DNA from: Candidatus Cohnella colombiensis
GTDB taxonomy: Bacteria; Bacillota; Bacilli; Paenibacillales; Paenibacillaceae
NCBI GenBank assembly: GCA_029203125.1
Contig: CP119317.1
Coordinates: 3,472,001 to 3,536,000, forward strand
DNA: 64,000 bases
Direction: 5' to 3'
Part shown: positions 51,332 to 61,739 of the stretch, piece by piece
Layout: each line of letters starts with the position of its first letter
Numbering within the stretch: position 1 is the stretch's first letter
Notes under the pieces: model-generated
Seen by the model: only the letters and a program-made list of their open reading frames with translations
The model's database searches: none
Told to the model about the DNA's origin: nothing
Translations under genes and position numbers: made by a program

Positions 51332-52046
51332 TGTTACCGACTTAACGAAAACATTTGGCAAGCATCAAGTATTGAAAGGGATTACGACCCAAGTGGCCGA
51401 AGGAGAGGTCGTCGCCTTAATTGGGCCATCTGGTTCTGGTAAGTCTACCTTTCTACGATGTCTTAATCTGCTTGAAACTCCGACATCCGGTACGATTACG
51501 ATAGATGGAGTAGAGCTCACCCATTCTGGAACTGAAATTGCACAAGTACGTCAGAGGATCGGTATGGTGTTCCAGCACTTTCATCTTTTCCCGCACATGA
51601 CGGTGCTTGATAATATTACTTTTGCACCTATTGAAGTGAAGGGTCTCACGATAGAAGCAGCACAATCGAAGGCTTATCAGCTGCTCGATCGAATTGGACT
51701 GTCTGATAAGGCGAATAGCTATCCCTCCCGTCTCTCTGGCGGACAGAAACAACGTGTTGCCATCGCACGAAGTCTGGCTATGGAGCCTGATATCATGCTC
51801 TTTGATGAACCGACCTCCGCACTCGACCCCGAGATGGTTAAAGAGGTGCTGAATGTCATCCGCAGTCTTGCTGATAGCGGCATGACTATGCTCATTGTGA
51901 CTCACGAGATGAAGTTTGCCCGTGAAGCGGCAGATACGATCTACTTCATGGATGACGGTAAACTTATTGAGAGAGCGACTCCAGAGCAGTTCTTCAACAA
52001 TCCGCAAAGCGAACGCGCTGCTCGTTTCCTTGAACAAGTCTTATAA
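51324..52046 (+). CDS. Polar amino-acid ABC transporter ATP-binding protein
   Basis: The 240-residue protein has the standard length of the GlnQ/ArtM type. Walker A is GPSGSGKST, the signature is LSGGQKQRVAIARSLAMEP, Walker B is LFDEPTSALDPEMV, and the switch His is in VTHEM. The start is the GTG at 51324, since AAAGGAGG lies ten bases before it inside the permease gene. It would dimerise and drive the fused binding protein-permease. Confidence 0.94.
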   Translation: MINVTDLTKTFGKHQVLKGITTQVAEGEVVALIGPSGSGKSTFLRCLNLLETPTSGTITIDGVELTHSGTEIAQVRQRIGMVFQHFHLFPHMTVLDNITFAPIEVKGLTIEAAQSKAYQLLDRIGLSDKANSYPSRLSGGQKQRVAIARSLAMEPDIMLFDEPTSALDPEMVKEVLNVIRSLADSGMTMLIVTHEMKFAREAADTIYFMDDGKLIERATPEQFFNNPQSERAARFLEQVL

Positions 52047-52090
52047 ACAGTAGGATACGATAGTAGGTTGTCTCATAATGTCGATTTAGC

Positions 52091-52735
52091 TTACTTCAAC
52101 GATTGTAGCCGAACTACCGCTTGCACGCGATCGAAGACATCCAGCTTATTATAAAGATTGCTTACATAATTGCGAGTAGTACCTTCAGATATGAATAAAG
52201 CTGCAGCAATTTCACGATTGCTGTGGCCCTTCATCAACAGATCGGCGATTTCCCGCTCTCGATCCGAGAGTTGAATGTGCTCATTCGAAATAGGAGCTGG
52301 CTGCCGATCAGCAGTCAGCTGCGATATTTTCATCGCAAGTCTAGCTGCAACCGCTGTAGGCATAATAAACTGCCCTGTTACCGTATCACGAATCGCGGTA
52401 ATCATCTTATCGGCTTCCATATCTTTAAGCAAATAACCGCTTGCACCGTTCGCTATACCCTCTATGATGTAATTGTCTTCGAGGAACGTAGACAGAATAA
52501 GAATGAACGTTTCAGGATAAGACTGTTTAATTTTCTTTAGCGCTGTAATCCCATCCATAATAGGCATCTGAATATCCATCATAACGAGATCAGGGCGAAG
52601 CCTGGCCGTCATTTCACACGCTTCTTCTCCGTTGTGAGCCAGTCCAACAATGGAGAAGTCGTCCTCTAGCTCCAAAATGGTTCTTAATCCTTCCCTGGTC
52701 AGCATCTGATCATCCGCAATTATCATTGTTATCAT
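52091..52735 (-). CDS. NarL/LuxR-family response regulator
   Basis: The 214-residue protein has a receiver domain (1-120; phosphoacceptor Asp in LVMMDIQMP, Lys in LLKDM) and a LuxR-type helix-turn-helix (about 148-210; LSDREREIADLLMKGHSNREIAAAL). It is encoded 22 bases after the giant kinase gene and is the natural partner of that kinase's C-terminal histidine kinase. Its targets are unknown; the convergent amino-acid importer next to it is one candidate only by position. Confidence 0.93.
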   Translation of the reverse strand: MITMIIADDQMLTREGLRTILELEDDFSIVGLAHNGEEACEMTARLRPDLVMMDIQMPIMDGITALKKIKQSYPETFILILSTFLEDNYIIEGIANGASGYLLKDMEADKMITAIRDTVTGQFIMPTAVAARLAMKISQLTADRQPAPISNEHIQLSDREREIADLLMKGHSNREIAAALFISEGTTRNYVSNLYNKLDVFDRVQAVVRLQSLK

Positions 52736-52757
52736 TTCTTGTGCCCTCCTATAATCA

Positions 52758-55700
52758 TCATGCAGTATAAGGAATATAAATTTTCAATGTACAGCCGTTA
52801 TCTGGATCAGCTTCAATGTGCAAGTTGCCTTTCAATTGTTGCACGCGATCTCTCATCATCCTAAGTCCAAACCCCATTTCAAGGTTAGTAGCACCTGTAC
52901 CATTATCTTCAAGCTTGAAGTGTAGTGCTGAGCCCTCGTCCTGTAAGCTAACGTTAAATTGGGTAGCGCCACCATGCCTTATTCCATTCGTTAAACCTTC
53001 CTGAAGCGCATGGTAGATAACCTTCTTATGAATGAGCGATACGTGCGAAATAGGTGCAAGTGATGCATGAATTCCTGTCCCCGTATTGTGCTCTGTATCC
53101 TCAATGAGCTGCAGCAGTGCCTCTCCAATCTCATAATATTTATCTTCCTTTAGCATATGGACGGAATTGCGAATTTCGTTCAAGCTATGTCGAACTAGAT
53201 CCTGCGCTTCTTTCAGCCGTGAAACAGCGCTATCCATATCCTTATGCAGTAACCGTTTGCCAGCTTCAATTTGCAAAATCGTTGATGTGAGCGTGTGACC
53301 GACGATATCGTGGATTTCCTGAGCAATACGATTCCGTTCTGCATATACGGTCATCTCCGCTAATGCCTCGGATGTCGCTTTCATCGACTTTTCCAATGTG
53401 TGCGTACGCTCGACAACTTGATCTTCCAAGCTGTTTTTCAGTATCTGCATATCAGAAAACAACTTCGCATTCGCTATTGAAATCGCACATTGGGAGCTTA
53501 GTAGCTTGAGCACATCCAACCGTTCTTCTGTAAATACGCCCGGAGCGAGATTATTCGCCAAGTACAGCAGGCAAATTAGCTTATTCTGATGCATAATCGG
53601 CAAGCATACGACGGACCTTAGCTCGTGATGCTTAATGTATGCATTTCGTTCAAACATTCCATTTCGAGCGGCATCATGAAGCACAACTTCGTCTTTCGTT
53701 CTTACCGTATAATCGATGATTGCCATAGGGATGAGATGCTCTGCCTTATCCAAGGGTATAGATTCAATATGTAATTGATCTGCAGTCCCATAGGCTTCAA
53801 CCACCCACCGATCATCATAATTCATGATGAGCGCACCATATTCCGCCCCCGCATTCTGAAACATAATGCGCATAAGCGTGTTAAGCAGCCTGTCCATCTC
53901 CATCTCTTGGGACAACGTCTGTGCAGACATCATCACCGTGAGATAGTCCATTTGTTTCAGAGCAGGATCCATCCCCCGCCTCGACTGAAGCAGATGACCT
54001 ACCTTGATTTCCATATCCGCCGTCTTCACAAGTGCCCCCCACTTCAAGTAGGCCATATACGCTTCATTTATATACAGCTTAGCAAGCAAGTGGTTACCCC
54101 TCTGAAGCAAATATTGGGCATAGCATTCCGAAATAATCGCGACATCATGGGTAAATCCACGCTCACGAGCAGCCTCGATCGCTAGCTCATAATTACGTCT
54201 CGCTTGATGGTCATTACCCTTCAGTCTTGCTAGCTCCGCATTAACGAGACTATGTTTATGACTGTAGTTTTCTGGGCTTCTTGCCGCCATCGCTTTCAGC
54301 TTTTTTCGACTGTGACGAATTTTTCGCAAAGCATCTGCCTTGTCTCTCTTATTCCCCGTTGCGTAAATCTCTTTCATCACTAATACCTGATAATAGTAAA
54401 AGCTAGAAGGGTCGAGCAGTCCATCCCCCTTTTCATGTTCAAACCGTTCGGTTTGTTCCAGTCCAGCTCGCGCGCTCTCATAGTCACCTAAGATATACCC
54501 TGTGATATATTGATGCACACAAATAAGCTGTGTTAAAAATTTCTTCGTTAATTCGTCTGTGTTGGCCAAAAACGAATCGCTCATAATGTCTATTTCCCGA
54601 AATGGATCATTGTCTGCACGCGACCCTAACAAGGTAGTAATCATGTGGGCCAATACGACCACTTGCTTCCAATGGACGCTGCTTCTATTTTGCTCAAATA
54701 CCTCCACATGAGACAATGTTCTAACGTAAATATCCTTAAGGGGGTGACCGAATTGAAACAGCAATGCAGAGTTAATTAATACACTATGATTGGCATACCA
54801 AACATCGCTGGATTGTAGTGCTTGCTTTCCCGCATAATCTGTCATTTCTAGTAGAAATCCAGGCTCGTATTTACTCCAGCTGTCATAACACATTGAAAAT
54901 GAAGCGAATGCTTGTGCATACAACCTCGGGCTGGCTTTCGACACCGTGACACCGAACCGCCCCCATTGATAGGCTTCTTCATATTGCTTGAATTGATAAT
55001 TCAATAACAATGCATAGCTTGTAAAGGCTTGGGATGCTTCGGTTGTCATTCCATCCTTCATCGTCATTTCTAGCATCGTCAGAATGGATTTCAACCAACC
55101 CATTCTTTTTATGGAGAAGCTCGCATTTGCTGTATACACAAAAACAGCCATTGCTACTTTTTTGCGTTCATCTGTCATAGACGCCATCTGCGTAAATGAA
55201 GCAATCGAATACTTTTTTAACTTCTTTTGCACTCTTCTTAGTTGCAATAGCAGCTCCAATGTACCTGGATTAAAGTGGAATGGAATCCCTAATAGCGCCA
55301 GTGCACGCTCCCCTAGAGACATCACTTCTTCGTGGTTATCTCTATTCATCTCTAGCTGAATCATCATTAAACAGATCTGTGCTTGTTCTAGATCGGTAAT
55401 CGCCTTCATCAACAGCAAATTAAAACATTCATTCGCCGTAGTAAAGTGTCCGCATAAGAACTCCAACTCGGCTCGTTCTTTATTAACCTCGAAAGTAACC
55501 GCATAATTACGACTCCAATAGTCCTCACTTAGTACATCTGTTGCATATCGCAAATAGATTAACGCTTCTTCAAACACAAACGATTCCTTAGCTCTCAGTC
55601 CCGCCCATAGGTTCAATCTCGCTACCATAAGCTTATCCTCATCCGTATCAACTTGCTCTAAGGATTGATTTAAGTGAACCAGCACTTCGTAGATTGCATC

Positions 55701-57818
55701 CTCATTCTCATCGCTCTCGCTTATTCGCTTTGCAAGCAGCAATCCGATCTGACAATGCATGGACCTTTGCTCCTGCTCTTTCAATAACGAATAGGCTGTT
55801 TGGCGAATACGTTCATGTTGGAAAATATAACAGATGCGTTCCCCTGGGATCGGTTGCAGAATACGTTCATCTACTGCTCGTAGCACCCACTCGAATAACT
55901 GGTCTAGGGGAAGCCCGGTAATCGAAGTAAGGATATGGAGTTCGAATTGTTTGCCTATCAGCGCTGCCCTGCTCAGTACATAAGTCAATTGATCAGGTAA
56001 TTTATAAAATTTGTCTATTAATGAGTTTGCTAGCGTTTCTGATACTTGTAGCTGCGCAATCTGCTCTGTGCGCCATAACCACATTCTGCTCGAACGATCG
56101 AAATAAACGAGCTTACGTTCGACCACTTCCTGCAACAGTTGCTTTAGTAACAACAAATTACCATCTGTCTTGCTAAGCAATGTTGCAATAAGCTGATGTC
56201 CTTCATCGGGTAATCCATCCACAAATGGGCTTAGTAATTGCTTTAATGTGGAGTGATCATAGGGGGTAAGACGAATATGCCCAATTGGAAAATTGAGATC
56301 GTCCAGCTTTTCCATTAAATGATTTGAACTACGTGACGATTCTCTGTAAGCAACCAAAATAAGTAAGCTCTTTGAGCCTTCTTTTGCCACTAGATCATAG
56401 AGATAGTCAAGAGATGCATCATCTGCTCGCTGCAGGTTATCAAAAAAGAGGACGAGAGGGTAATTGTGTCGTAAAAAAACATCAAAAAACCGTTCTATCA
56501 CAAGATGGAATTGTGTCTGCGCATCTTTTTGAGACAAATTATCCAACTTTGGTTGTTCACCAATAATTAAAGCTAATCGGGGAAAACGCTCGACGAGAAG
56601 CTGTCCATATTCCTGAACTACCTCATCGATCCTTTGTTTCCAAGCTTCAACCTGTGGCTGACTCATCGTTAGGAGATGTGCAACTATTCCTTCAAGGATC
56701 TGTATCCACATTCCATAAGGACTTGCAGTATGTACAGACTCGTGATCCCCAACAATGAACAAGCCCTGTTGAGGTATCGCATTACGAAGCGTCTCCATAA
56801 CTAACGTTGTCTTACCCGTTCCCGCTTCTCCGCTTATCCATACGACTTCTTTTGCTCCCTCATTTACTCTCTTTAGGGCTTGAAGCAATGCTTGCTGCTC
56901 CTCTATTCTTCCAAAAAGCCCCTCTGCCTTCATCCAATGATTCACCATATCATAATTACCAAGAGGAAATGCCTGAACTTTCCCAGTTACCCGCAATTGA
57001 ATTAAACATTCTTCTAGATCAGACTTGATCCCGCGCGCACTCTCATATCTTGCTTCAGGCATCTTCTCCATACACTTCATGACGATGTCCGATACAACTC
57101 GTGGAATCGATGGATTATGAACGTAGACCGGATCTGGTGTAGTCGCAAAATGATGATGAACTTGATCGAGCGCATTATCCGAATGGAACGGTAGCTTTCT
57201 TGCAAACCATTCATAGAGAATAACACCTAAAGAATAGATGTCAGAACGGTGGTCTGCTACTCTCCCTGTTCTCCCAATCTGCTCAGGCGACAAGTAAGGA
57301 AGCAGCGAATCACTTCTTCCTGATCTATCGGCAGGAGGACGTTCATCACTAGAAGATGTGCTGGATTGAATATCAATTAGATGAACCGCAGTAAGTTCAT
57401 CGTTAACGATCAAATGCAATGGATTTAGCTCGTGAAGAATAAGCTGCTCTTGGTGGATCTGACCAACACATTCAACAATTGCAATGGCAACTTCAAGTAA
57501 TTGTTCCAGTTTCAACGATGCTCTATGCACCTTTAAGGTTTGGTCTAGAAGGTTTCCCCCTGGATCCCGTAATAGTAAAATGGGGCGATTAGCACCCGAC
57601 TCTATCCGATAAGGCTCAAGTGTGCCCCTTCCATTAAGCTTACGCAGTTGATCATATTCAGATTGGAAAACAGCGGTCATATCAACGTCCACATGGACAT
57701 CACTTGTCGTCTTTGCAATTACAGATACATTATCTTCTAAGCGTAACAGCCGATAGATACGGATTGGTTCATAACTGCCGAGTTGTTCGACAACACGATA
57801 TCCTGGTAACGCTAACAT
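52758..57818 (-). CDS. Giant hybrid kinase: Ser/Thr-kinase-like, AAA ATPase, GAF and NarL-type histidine kinase
   Basis: The 1,686-residue protein has five parts. Residues 1-280 are a Ser/Thr kinase fold in which the catalytic loop reads LHELNPLHL (Asp replaced by Glu) and the DFG site reads DIQ, so activity is doubtful. An AAA/STAND ATPase follows (about 305-570; Walker A GEAGTGKTT, Walker B LVLFFDNLQRAD). A long TPR-like helical region spans about 640-1280. Then come a GAF domain (about 1310-1455), a coiled coil and a HisKA_3/HATPase kinase (EIHDIVGHTL; DNGTGATNLEMGFGLRMM). The start at 57818 is placed after GGTGG; GTG at 57860 is an alternative. The layout resembles multidomain sensory kinases common in cyanobacteria and myxobacteria. 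The signal is unknown. Confidence 0.9.
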   Translation of the reverse strand: MLALPGYRVVEQLGSYEPIRIYRLLRLEDNVSVIAKTTSDVHVDVDMTAVFQSEYDQLRKLNGRGTLEPYRIESGANRPILLLRDPGGNLLDQTLKVHRASLKLEQLLEVAIAIVECVGQIHQEQLILHELNPLHLIVNDELTAVHLIDIQSSTSSSDERPPADRSGRSDSLLPYLSPEQIGRTGRVADHRSDIYSLGVILYEWFARKLPFHSDNALDQVHHHFATTPDPVYVHNPSIPRVVSDIVMKCMEKMPEARYESARGIKSDLEECLIQLRVTGKVQAFPLGNYDMVNHWMKAEGLFGRIEEQQALLQALKRVNEGAKEVVWISGEAGTGKTTLVMETLRNAIPQQGLFIVGDHESVHTASPYGMWIQILEGIVAHLLTMSQPQVEAWKQRIDEVVQEYGQLLVERFPRLALIIGEQPKLDNLSQKDAQTQFHLVIERFFDVFLRHNYPLVLFFDNLQRADDASLDYLYDLVAKEGSKSLLILVAYRESSRSSNHLMEKLDDLNFPIGHIRLTPYDHSTLKQLLSPFVDGLPDEGHQLIATLLSKTDGNLLLLKQLLQEVVERKLVYFDRSSRMWLWRTEQIAQLQVSETLANSLIDKFYKLPDQLTYVLSRAALIGKQFELHILTSITGLPLDQLFEWVLRAVDERILQPIPGERICYIFQHERIRQTAYSLLKEQEQRSMHCQIGLLLAKRISESDENEDAIYEVLVHLNQSLEQVDTDEDKLMVARLNLWAGLRAKESFVFEEALIYLRYATDVLSEDYWSRNYAVTFEVNKERAELEFLCGHFTTANECFNLLLMKAITDLEQAQICLMMIQLEMNRDNHEEVMSLGERALALLGIPFHFNPGTLELLLQLRRVQKKLKKYSIASFTQMASMTDERKKVAMAVFVYTANASFSIKRMGWLKSILTMLEMTMKDGMTTEASQAFTSYALLLNYQFKQYEEAYQWGRFGVTVSKASPRLYAQAFASFSMCYDSWSKYEPGFLLEMTDYAGKQALQSSDVWYANHSVLINSALLFQFGHPLKDIYVRTLSHVEVFEQNRSSVHWKQVVVLAHMITTLLGSRADNDPFREIDIMSDSFLANTDELTKKFLTQLICVHQYITGYILGDYESARAGLEQTERFEHEKGDGLLDPSSFYYYQVLVMKEIYATGNKRDKADALRKIRHSRKKLKAMAARSPENYSHKHSLVNAELARLKGNDHQARRNYELAIEAARERGFTHDVAIISECYAQYLLQRGNHLLAKLYINEAYMAYLKWGALVKTADMEIKVGHLLQSRRGMDPALKQMDYLTVMMSAQTLSQEMEMDRLLNTLMRIMFQNAGAEYGALIMNYDDRWVVEAYGTADQLHIESIPLDKAEHLIPMAIIDYTVRTKDEVVLHDAARNGMFERNAYIKHHELRSVVCLPIMHQNKLICLLYLANNLAPGVFTEERLDVLKLLSSQCAISIANAKLFSDMQILKNSLEDQVVERTHTLEKSMKATSEALAEMTVYAERNRIAQEIHDIVGHTLTSTILQIEAGKRLLHKDMDSAVSRLKEAQDLVRHSLNEIRNSVHMLKEDKYYEIGEALLQLIEDTEHNTGTGIHASLAPISHVSLIHKKVIYHALQEGLTNGIRHGGATQFNVSLQDEGSALHFKLEDNGTGATNLEMGFGLRMMRDRVQQLKGNLHIEADPDNGCTLKIYIPYTA

Positions 57819-57859
57819 GCTACCACCTGCTTCCTCACAACGATGTCGATATACAGCCA

Positions 57860-57888
57860 ATCATATCAAATCTTGTATTTTCAATAAA
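57860..57888 (-). promoter_or_regulatory. Possible promoter of the giant kinase operon
   Basis: On the reverse strand TTTATT and TATGAT lie 17 bases apart, with TGA before the -10 (extended -10), 42 bases before the chosen start. Confidence 0.4.
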
Positions 57889-57964
57889 CACAAGTCATAT
57901 AAAATAGGTTAATATTATGTGTAGAAATATTTCAGATCTATAATTGGAAAGTATTGGTGAATGT

Positions 57965-59476
57965 ATGAACATCAAAGAAGCCTTAATACTTCTTTTCACT
58001 CACGGAATACCGATCTTATTTTTCATGTATATGGCAACTGATGTATGGCTTCGGAATAAGTTCAAAACCGAGCACATCCTGCTTGGACTTATTTCACTTT
58101 GTTATTTACTACTCTTCGCTGAAGAATATGTGCGGGCTCAAGTCCCCATTGAATATAGTTCGAAGCTATCCTCTCTCTGGTTGAGCAGTATAGGCATCAT
58201 CATTCCCGGCCTGTGCTCTCATTTCTTAGTTAAATTCACCCAATTAGATTCCCACATGCCTCGATATATTTATCCGTATGTTTTTTATTTACCGCTCCTC
58301 TTTGTTGCCATAAACGTTGTAACAGGTGCAGATCTAATAGCCGCTCAAACGTTCATCGAATCCGGGATGTGGAAGTTGCCGGAGTACAACACAGGTTATT
58401 ACATTGCAATGAGTTCAAGCATTGGAGTGGACTTGTTATTCTTCATCCCATTATTAATCGCCAAAAAGAAAGCAAGCACACAAGAGCAAATGTCCATCTA
58501 CAACCTACTCTTGATCGGTGTTGTCGTATCGATCATCTGGCATATTGTGTTTGGCTTCATTAATTATAACGATAATCTACCCCCTTATCCGTATTTATAC
58601 AGTGGGATGGTATGGTGTTACTTCTTAAGATTTACGATGAAAAAGTACGATTTCCTCAATCTGTACGAGAATCGATATGAGAAGCTATTCAATATGAATC
58701 CAGACGCGATCGTTCTCATCGATCGGAATGGCGTTTTAAAAAATGCGAACCCTGGAGCAGCGCGATTATTCACATCCATGAAACTGCAATTTGAATCCTT
58801 TTACGAGCTGCTTGATCCGGACATTAAAGCCCGAATTCGTGAACGTCAGGAAATTAGTCTATATGAGACAGAGATCATGCTTGGCAATCGCAGACTCGTG
58901 TTACAGGTGGATGCAGACTATGTGTGGGCCGATAATGAGCTCCATGTCCTGCTCATTGTTCGCGATATTACGGTGCAAAAGGACTATCAAGAGGAAATTA
59001 CGCTTTTGGCCTATCACGATCCGCTTACCCGCCTACCCAATAGAAGATACTTTAATGAGCTACTAGATGAAGCGTTGCAAGAGGCAGAGCATAAGCAAGA
59101 AACTGTTGCACTATTGTTAATTGACCTCGATAAAATCAAGCTCCTGAACGATACGCGGGGACATCTAGCTGGAGATGAAGCCTTAAAACAAGCCGCTCAT
59201 ATTTTACAAGAAACTGTTGCAGAGTTGGGTATCGTTGCAAGAATGGGTGGCGATGAATTCGTTCTATTTGTTAAGAATTCTCCTACGAAGCATGAAATCG
59301 AGCTGATGTTGGATCAGATGCAGCGGAAATTTTCTCAGTTCACTGAACGGTTCGGCAACCTACCTATAGGAATGAGTATCGGTGTTAGCTATTTCCCCAG
59401 CGATGGCACTGACGGACAAGCGCTTATTAACGTCGCCGACAATGCAATGTTCGAGATGAAACGCAGTCGCGCATAA
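57965..59476 (+). CDS. Membrane PAS-GGDEF diguanylate cyclase
   Basis: The 503-residue protein has about seven membrane helices (residues 5-235), resembling the histidine-kinase-type 7TM sensor module, a PAS-like domain (about 240-340; NPDAIVLIDRNGVLKNANPGA) and a GGDEF domain (about 350-503) with an intact RMGGDEFVLF motif and DLDKIKLLND. It should make c-di-GMP in response to a membrane or cytoplasmic signal. There is no RxxD site five residues before the motif. The ATG at 57965 is preferred over an upstream TTG. It is divergent from the giant kinase and ends at a bidirectional terminator. Confidence 0.91.
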   Translation: MNIKEALILLFTHGIPILFFMYMATDVWLRNKFKTEHILLGLISLCYLLLFAEEYVRAQVPIEYSSKLSSLWLSSIGIIIPGLCSHFLVKFTQLDSHMPRYIYPYVFYLPLLFVAINVVTGADLIAAQTFIESGMWKLPEYNTGYYIAMSSSIGVDLLFFIPLLIAKKKASTQEQMSIYNLLLIGVVVSIIWHIVFGFINYNDNLPPYPYLYSGMVWCYFLRFTMKKYDFLNLYENRYEKLFNMNPDAIVLIDRNGVLKNANPGAARLFTSMKLQFESFYELLDPDIKARIRERQEISLYETEIMLGNRRLVLQVDADYVWADNELHVLLIVRDITVQKDYQEEITLLAYHDPLTRLPNRRYFNELLDEALQEAEHKQETVALLLIDLDKIKLLNDTRGHLAGDEALKQAAHILQETVAELGIVARMGGDEFVLFVKNSPTKHEIELMLDQMQRKFSQFTERFGNLPIGMSIGVSYFPSDGTDGQALINVADNAMFEMKRSRA

Positions 59477-59480
59477 TACA

Positions 59481-59518
59481 AAAAGGGAAACTCCTACACT
59501 CGGTGGAGTTTCCCTTTT
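59481..59518. terminator. Bidirectional rho-independent terminator
   Basis: AAAAGGGAAACTCC pairs perfectly with GGAGTTTCCCTTTT around a ten-base loop, between the convergent GGDEF and chemoreceptor genes. Confidence 0.92.
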
Positions 59519-59536
59519 CAATTGCGCTTAATCAAT

Positions 59537-61648
59537 CTAGACCTTCAGTTGAAATTTACTCATGTCTTCTTGAAGCTGCTGCGACATATCGCGTAGTTCC
59601 TCAGAAGAGGCTTGAATTTCTTCCATCGACGCAAGCTGCTGCTCTGTTGCTGCAGCCATCGTCTCAGCTTCGTTGGACGTCTTTTCTGAAATGCTAGCGA
59701 CCTCAGCAATCGACGCAGTAACCTGCTCCATCTCTGCTGCAAGCTCTTGCGAGGAAGAGGATACATCCTCAATCTGTTCCGAAACGACTTTTATATCGCC
59801 CAAGATGTGATTGAGCATCTGCTTCGATAGATCGATCGAATGCATTCCCTCATCGGTCTCTCGTTGCATTCTATTCATGGAAACAACAGCTTCGTCAACT
59901 AAGCCACGTATGATATTCAACACATCTGAGATTGCCTCGCCTGATTGCGATGTTTGTTCTGCTAGCTTTCCTACTTCTTGTGCAACAACGCTAAATCCAC
60001 GACCATATTCACCTGCTCGCGCAGCCTCAATATTCGCATTCAACGAGAGCAGCTTCGTCTGCTGAGCGATATCCATAACGGCACTGATGATCTCACTAAT
60101 TTCCGCAGAATGTTCGTCTAGCTTTGTTACTACCTGTGTAGACTCAAGCTGTGTCGTTTTAATGCTTTGCATCTGGAGAACTGTCGAAGCAAGCTGCAGA
60201 TCGCCTTGCTCCGCGCTTTCAGTTGCTCTCTCCGCAACATATGCGGCCTCGGATGCTGCCTCAGCGATTCGCGAAATTCCTGTCGCCATCTCATTCATGG
60301 CTGTGGACGTTTCAGTTATTGTATTCCTTTGCGAACTTGTTCCATCGGAAACTTCTTGTATAGATGCTGCAATTTGTTGCATCGCCTGTGTGGACTCATG
60401 TGAAATGGCCATCAACTCTTGTGACGATGCAGCGGTACGCTCAGCAATAAATTTATTTTGAGCCAGCACTTTGTTCATATCTTGCTGCATCAGGTTAATC
60501 GCCTGACCGACCTCACTTAACTCATCCTTCGTATTCAATTGAATGCCTTTAGTGAAGTCGCCTTTTGCTATATCCTCGACTTTAATTCGTATCATTCTCA
60601 CGGTTTCAATGACATTTCGATAAAATGCAAGATAGAACATGATTACAAGAATGATCATGACCGATGTGATTGCAATCATAAAACTCATGCTGTAGCTAAG
60701 CGTATTCTTCTCTCTTTCTAGTAACCGATCTAATTCATTGTGAACGATACCGTAAAACTCTTTTACGACATCGATCGTTGCAGTTCCTTCTGCATAAAAA
60801 TCATCAGGATTCATCGCTAAAATACTTCGGTCAACAATTTGGTGATTTAACGTTAGGAGATAGGTCGAAACCGCATTAATGGTCGCTTGAACTTTCACAC
60901 CAAATTGTTCATCCAACGAATCTGTTTGTTCAACTAATAATTTGGCTATTTTCTGCAAGCTATGTAAATCAGCGTATGTTTGTGACGATTGCAATACCAG
61001 CTCGTCTTTAAGGACCAACGAGAGTTTGCCTGCAGCAAGAACCCCGTTGCCTCGACCTCGGATAATGGCTGTATGCTCAATTAAAGCCGGAAGCTCTTCA
61101 ACAAGCAGACTCGTGAGATAGCTTGTACTTATATCATTAGATAGAGATAGCTCCGTTTCATCCGCTAAATCTACAATAAAACGTTGAATGTCTTCAATTA
61201 GATCTGTATGTTCTTTAAAGCTATCATTCGCCCTCATGCTTTCTGCTGAAGCACTTAAAGTCTCCCATTTTTCCTGTATGCCTTGCCAATCCATCTTACT
61301 ACTTGCAAGCTTGTCTGAATTGAAGATCTTATTAAGATGAGCGATCCGCTGTGCAATCTCTGTCTGTCGTTCATCAATAGCAAATTTTGATTCCACATTT
61401 CCGTTCAAGTACCCGTTCATTAAACCACGGTGCTGTTGTACGAGCAAGATAAGAGGCATAACCTCATTCACCTGTGTTACACCATATTGATGTTGCTTGG
61501 TCGCATTGATCCCTGACTGGTGCTCCGTAACATAGGTGTACATTAAGAGTACAAGTGGAATCGCAAACAGAAGACTAACAGCGATAAATTTACCACCATA
61601 CTTTAAACGTGAAACAAAGAATACAAACGGTTTTAATAATACTTTCAT
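59537..61648 (-). CDS. Methyl-accepting chemotaxis protein
   Basis: The 703-residue chemoreceptor has two membrane helices (about 22-42 and 320-345) that flank an all-helical extracellular sensor domain of about 270 residues (PLILLVQQHRGLMNGYLNGN, NIT-like or four-helix type). A HAMP domain (about 345-400) and a long signalling coiled coil (about 430-703) follow, with the conserved hairpin tip DIAQQTKLLSLNANIEAARAGEYGRGF. It should regulate CheA and so motility. The ligand is unknown. A sigma-D-like promoter lies about 90 bases upstream, fitting a chemotaxis gene. Confidence 0.93.
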   Translation of the reverse strand: MKVLLKPFVFFVSRLKYGGKFIAVSLLFAIPLVLLMYTYVTEHQSGINATKQHQYGVTQVNEVMPLILLVQQHRGLMNGYLNGNVESKFAIDERQTEIAQRIAHLNKIFNSDKLASSKMDWQGIQEKWETLSASAESMRANDSFKEHTDLIEDIQRFIVDLADETELSLSNDISTSYLTSLLVEELPALIEHTAIIRGRGNGVLAAGKLSLVLKDELVLQSSQTYADLHSLQKIAKLLVEQTDSLDEQFGVKVQATINAVSTYLLTLNHQIVDRSILAMNPDDFYAEGTATIDVVKEFYGIVHNELDRLLEREKNTLSYSMSFMIAITSVMIILVIMFYLAFYRNVIETVRMIRIKVEDIAKGDFTKGIQLNTKDELSEVGQAINLMQQDMNKVLAQNKFIAERTAASSQELMAISHESTQAMQQIAASIQEVSDGTSSQRNTITETSTAMNEMATGISRIAEAASEAAYVAERATESAEQGDLQLASTVLQMQSIKTTQLESTQVVTKLDEHSAEISEIISAVMDIAQQTKLLSLNANIEAARAGEYGRGFSVVAQEVGKLAEQTSQSGEAISDVLNIIRGLVDEAVVSMNRMQRETDEGMHSIDLSKQMLNHILGDIKVVSEQIEDVSSSSQELAAEMEQVTASIAEVASISEKTSNEAETMAAATEQQLASMEEIQASSEELRDMSQQLQEDMSKFQLKV

Positions 61649-61739
61649 TGGTCATGCTCCCTATGATGTGAGTTCTACGCTGTACTATTATCGAGTATAT
61701 CTATTAATAAATAAATTCAAAATATACAAGATATATTAT

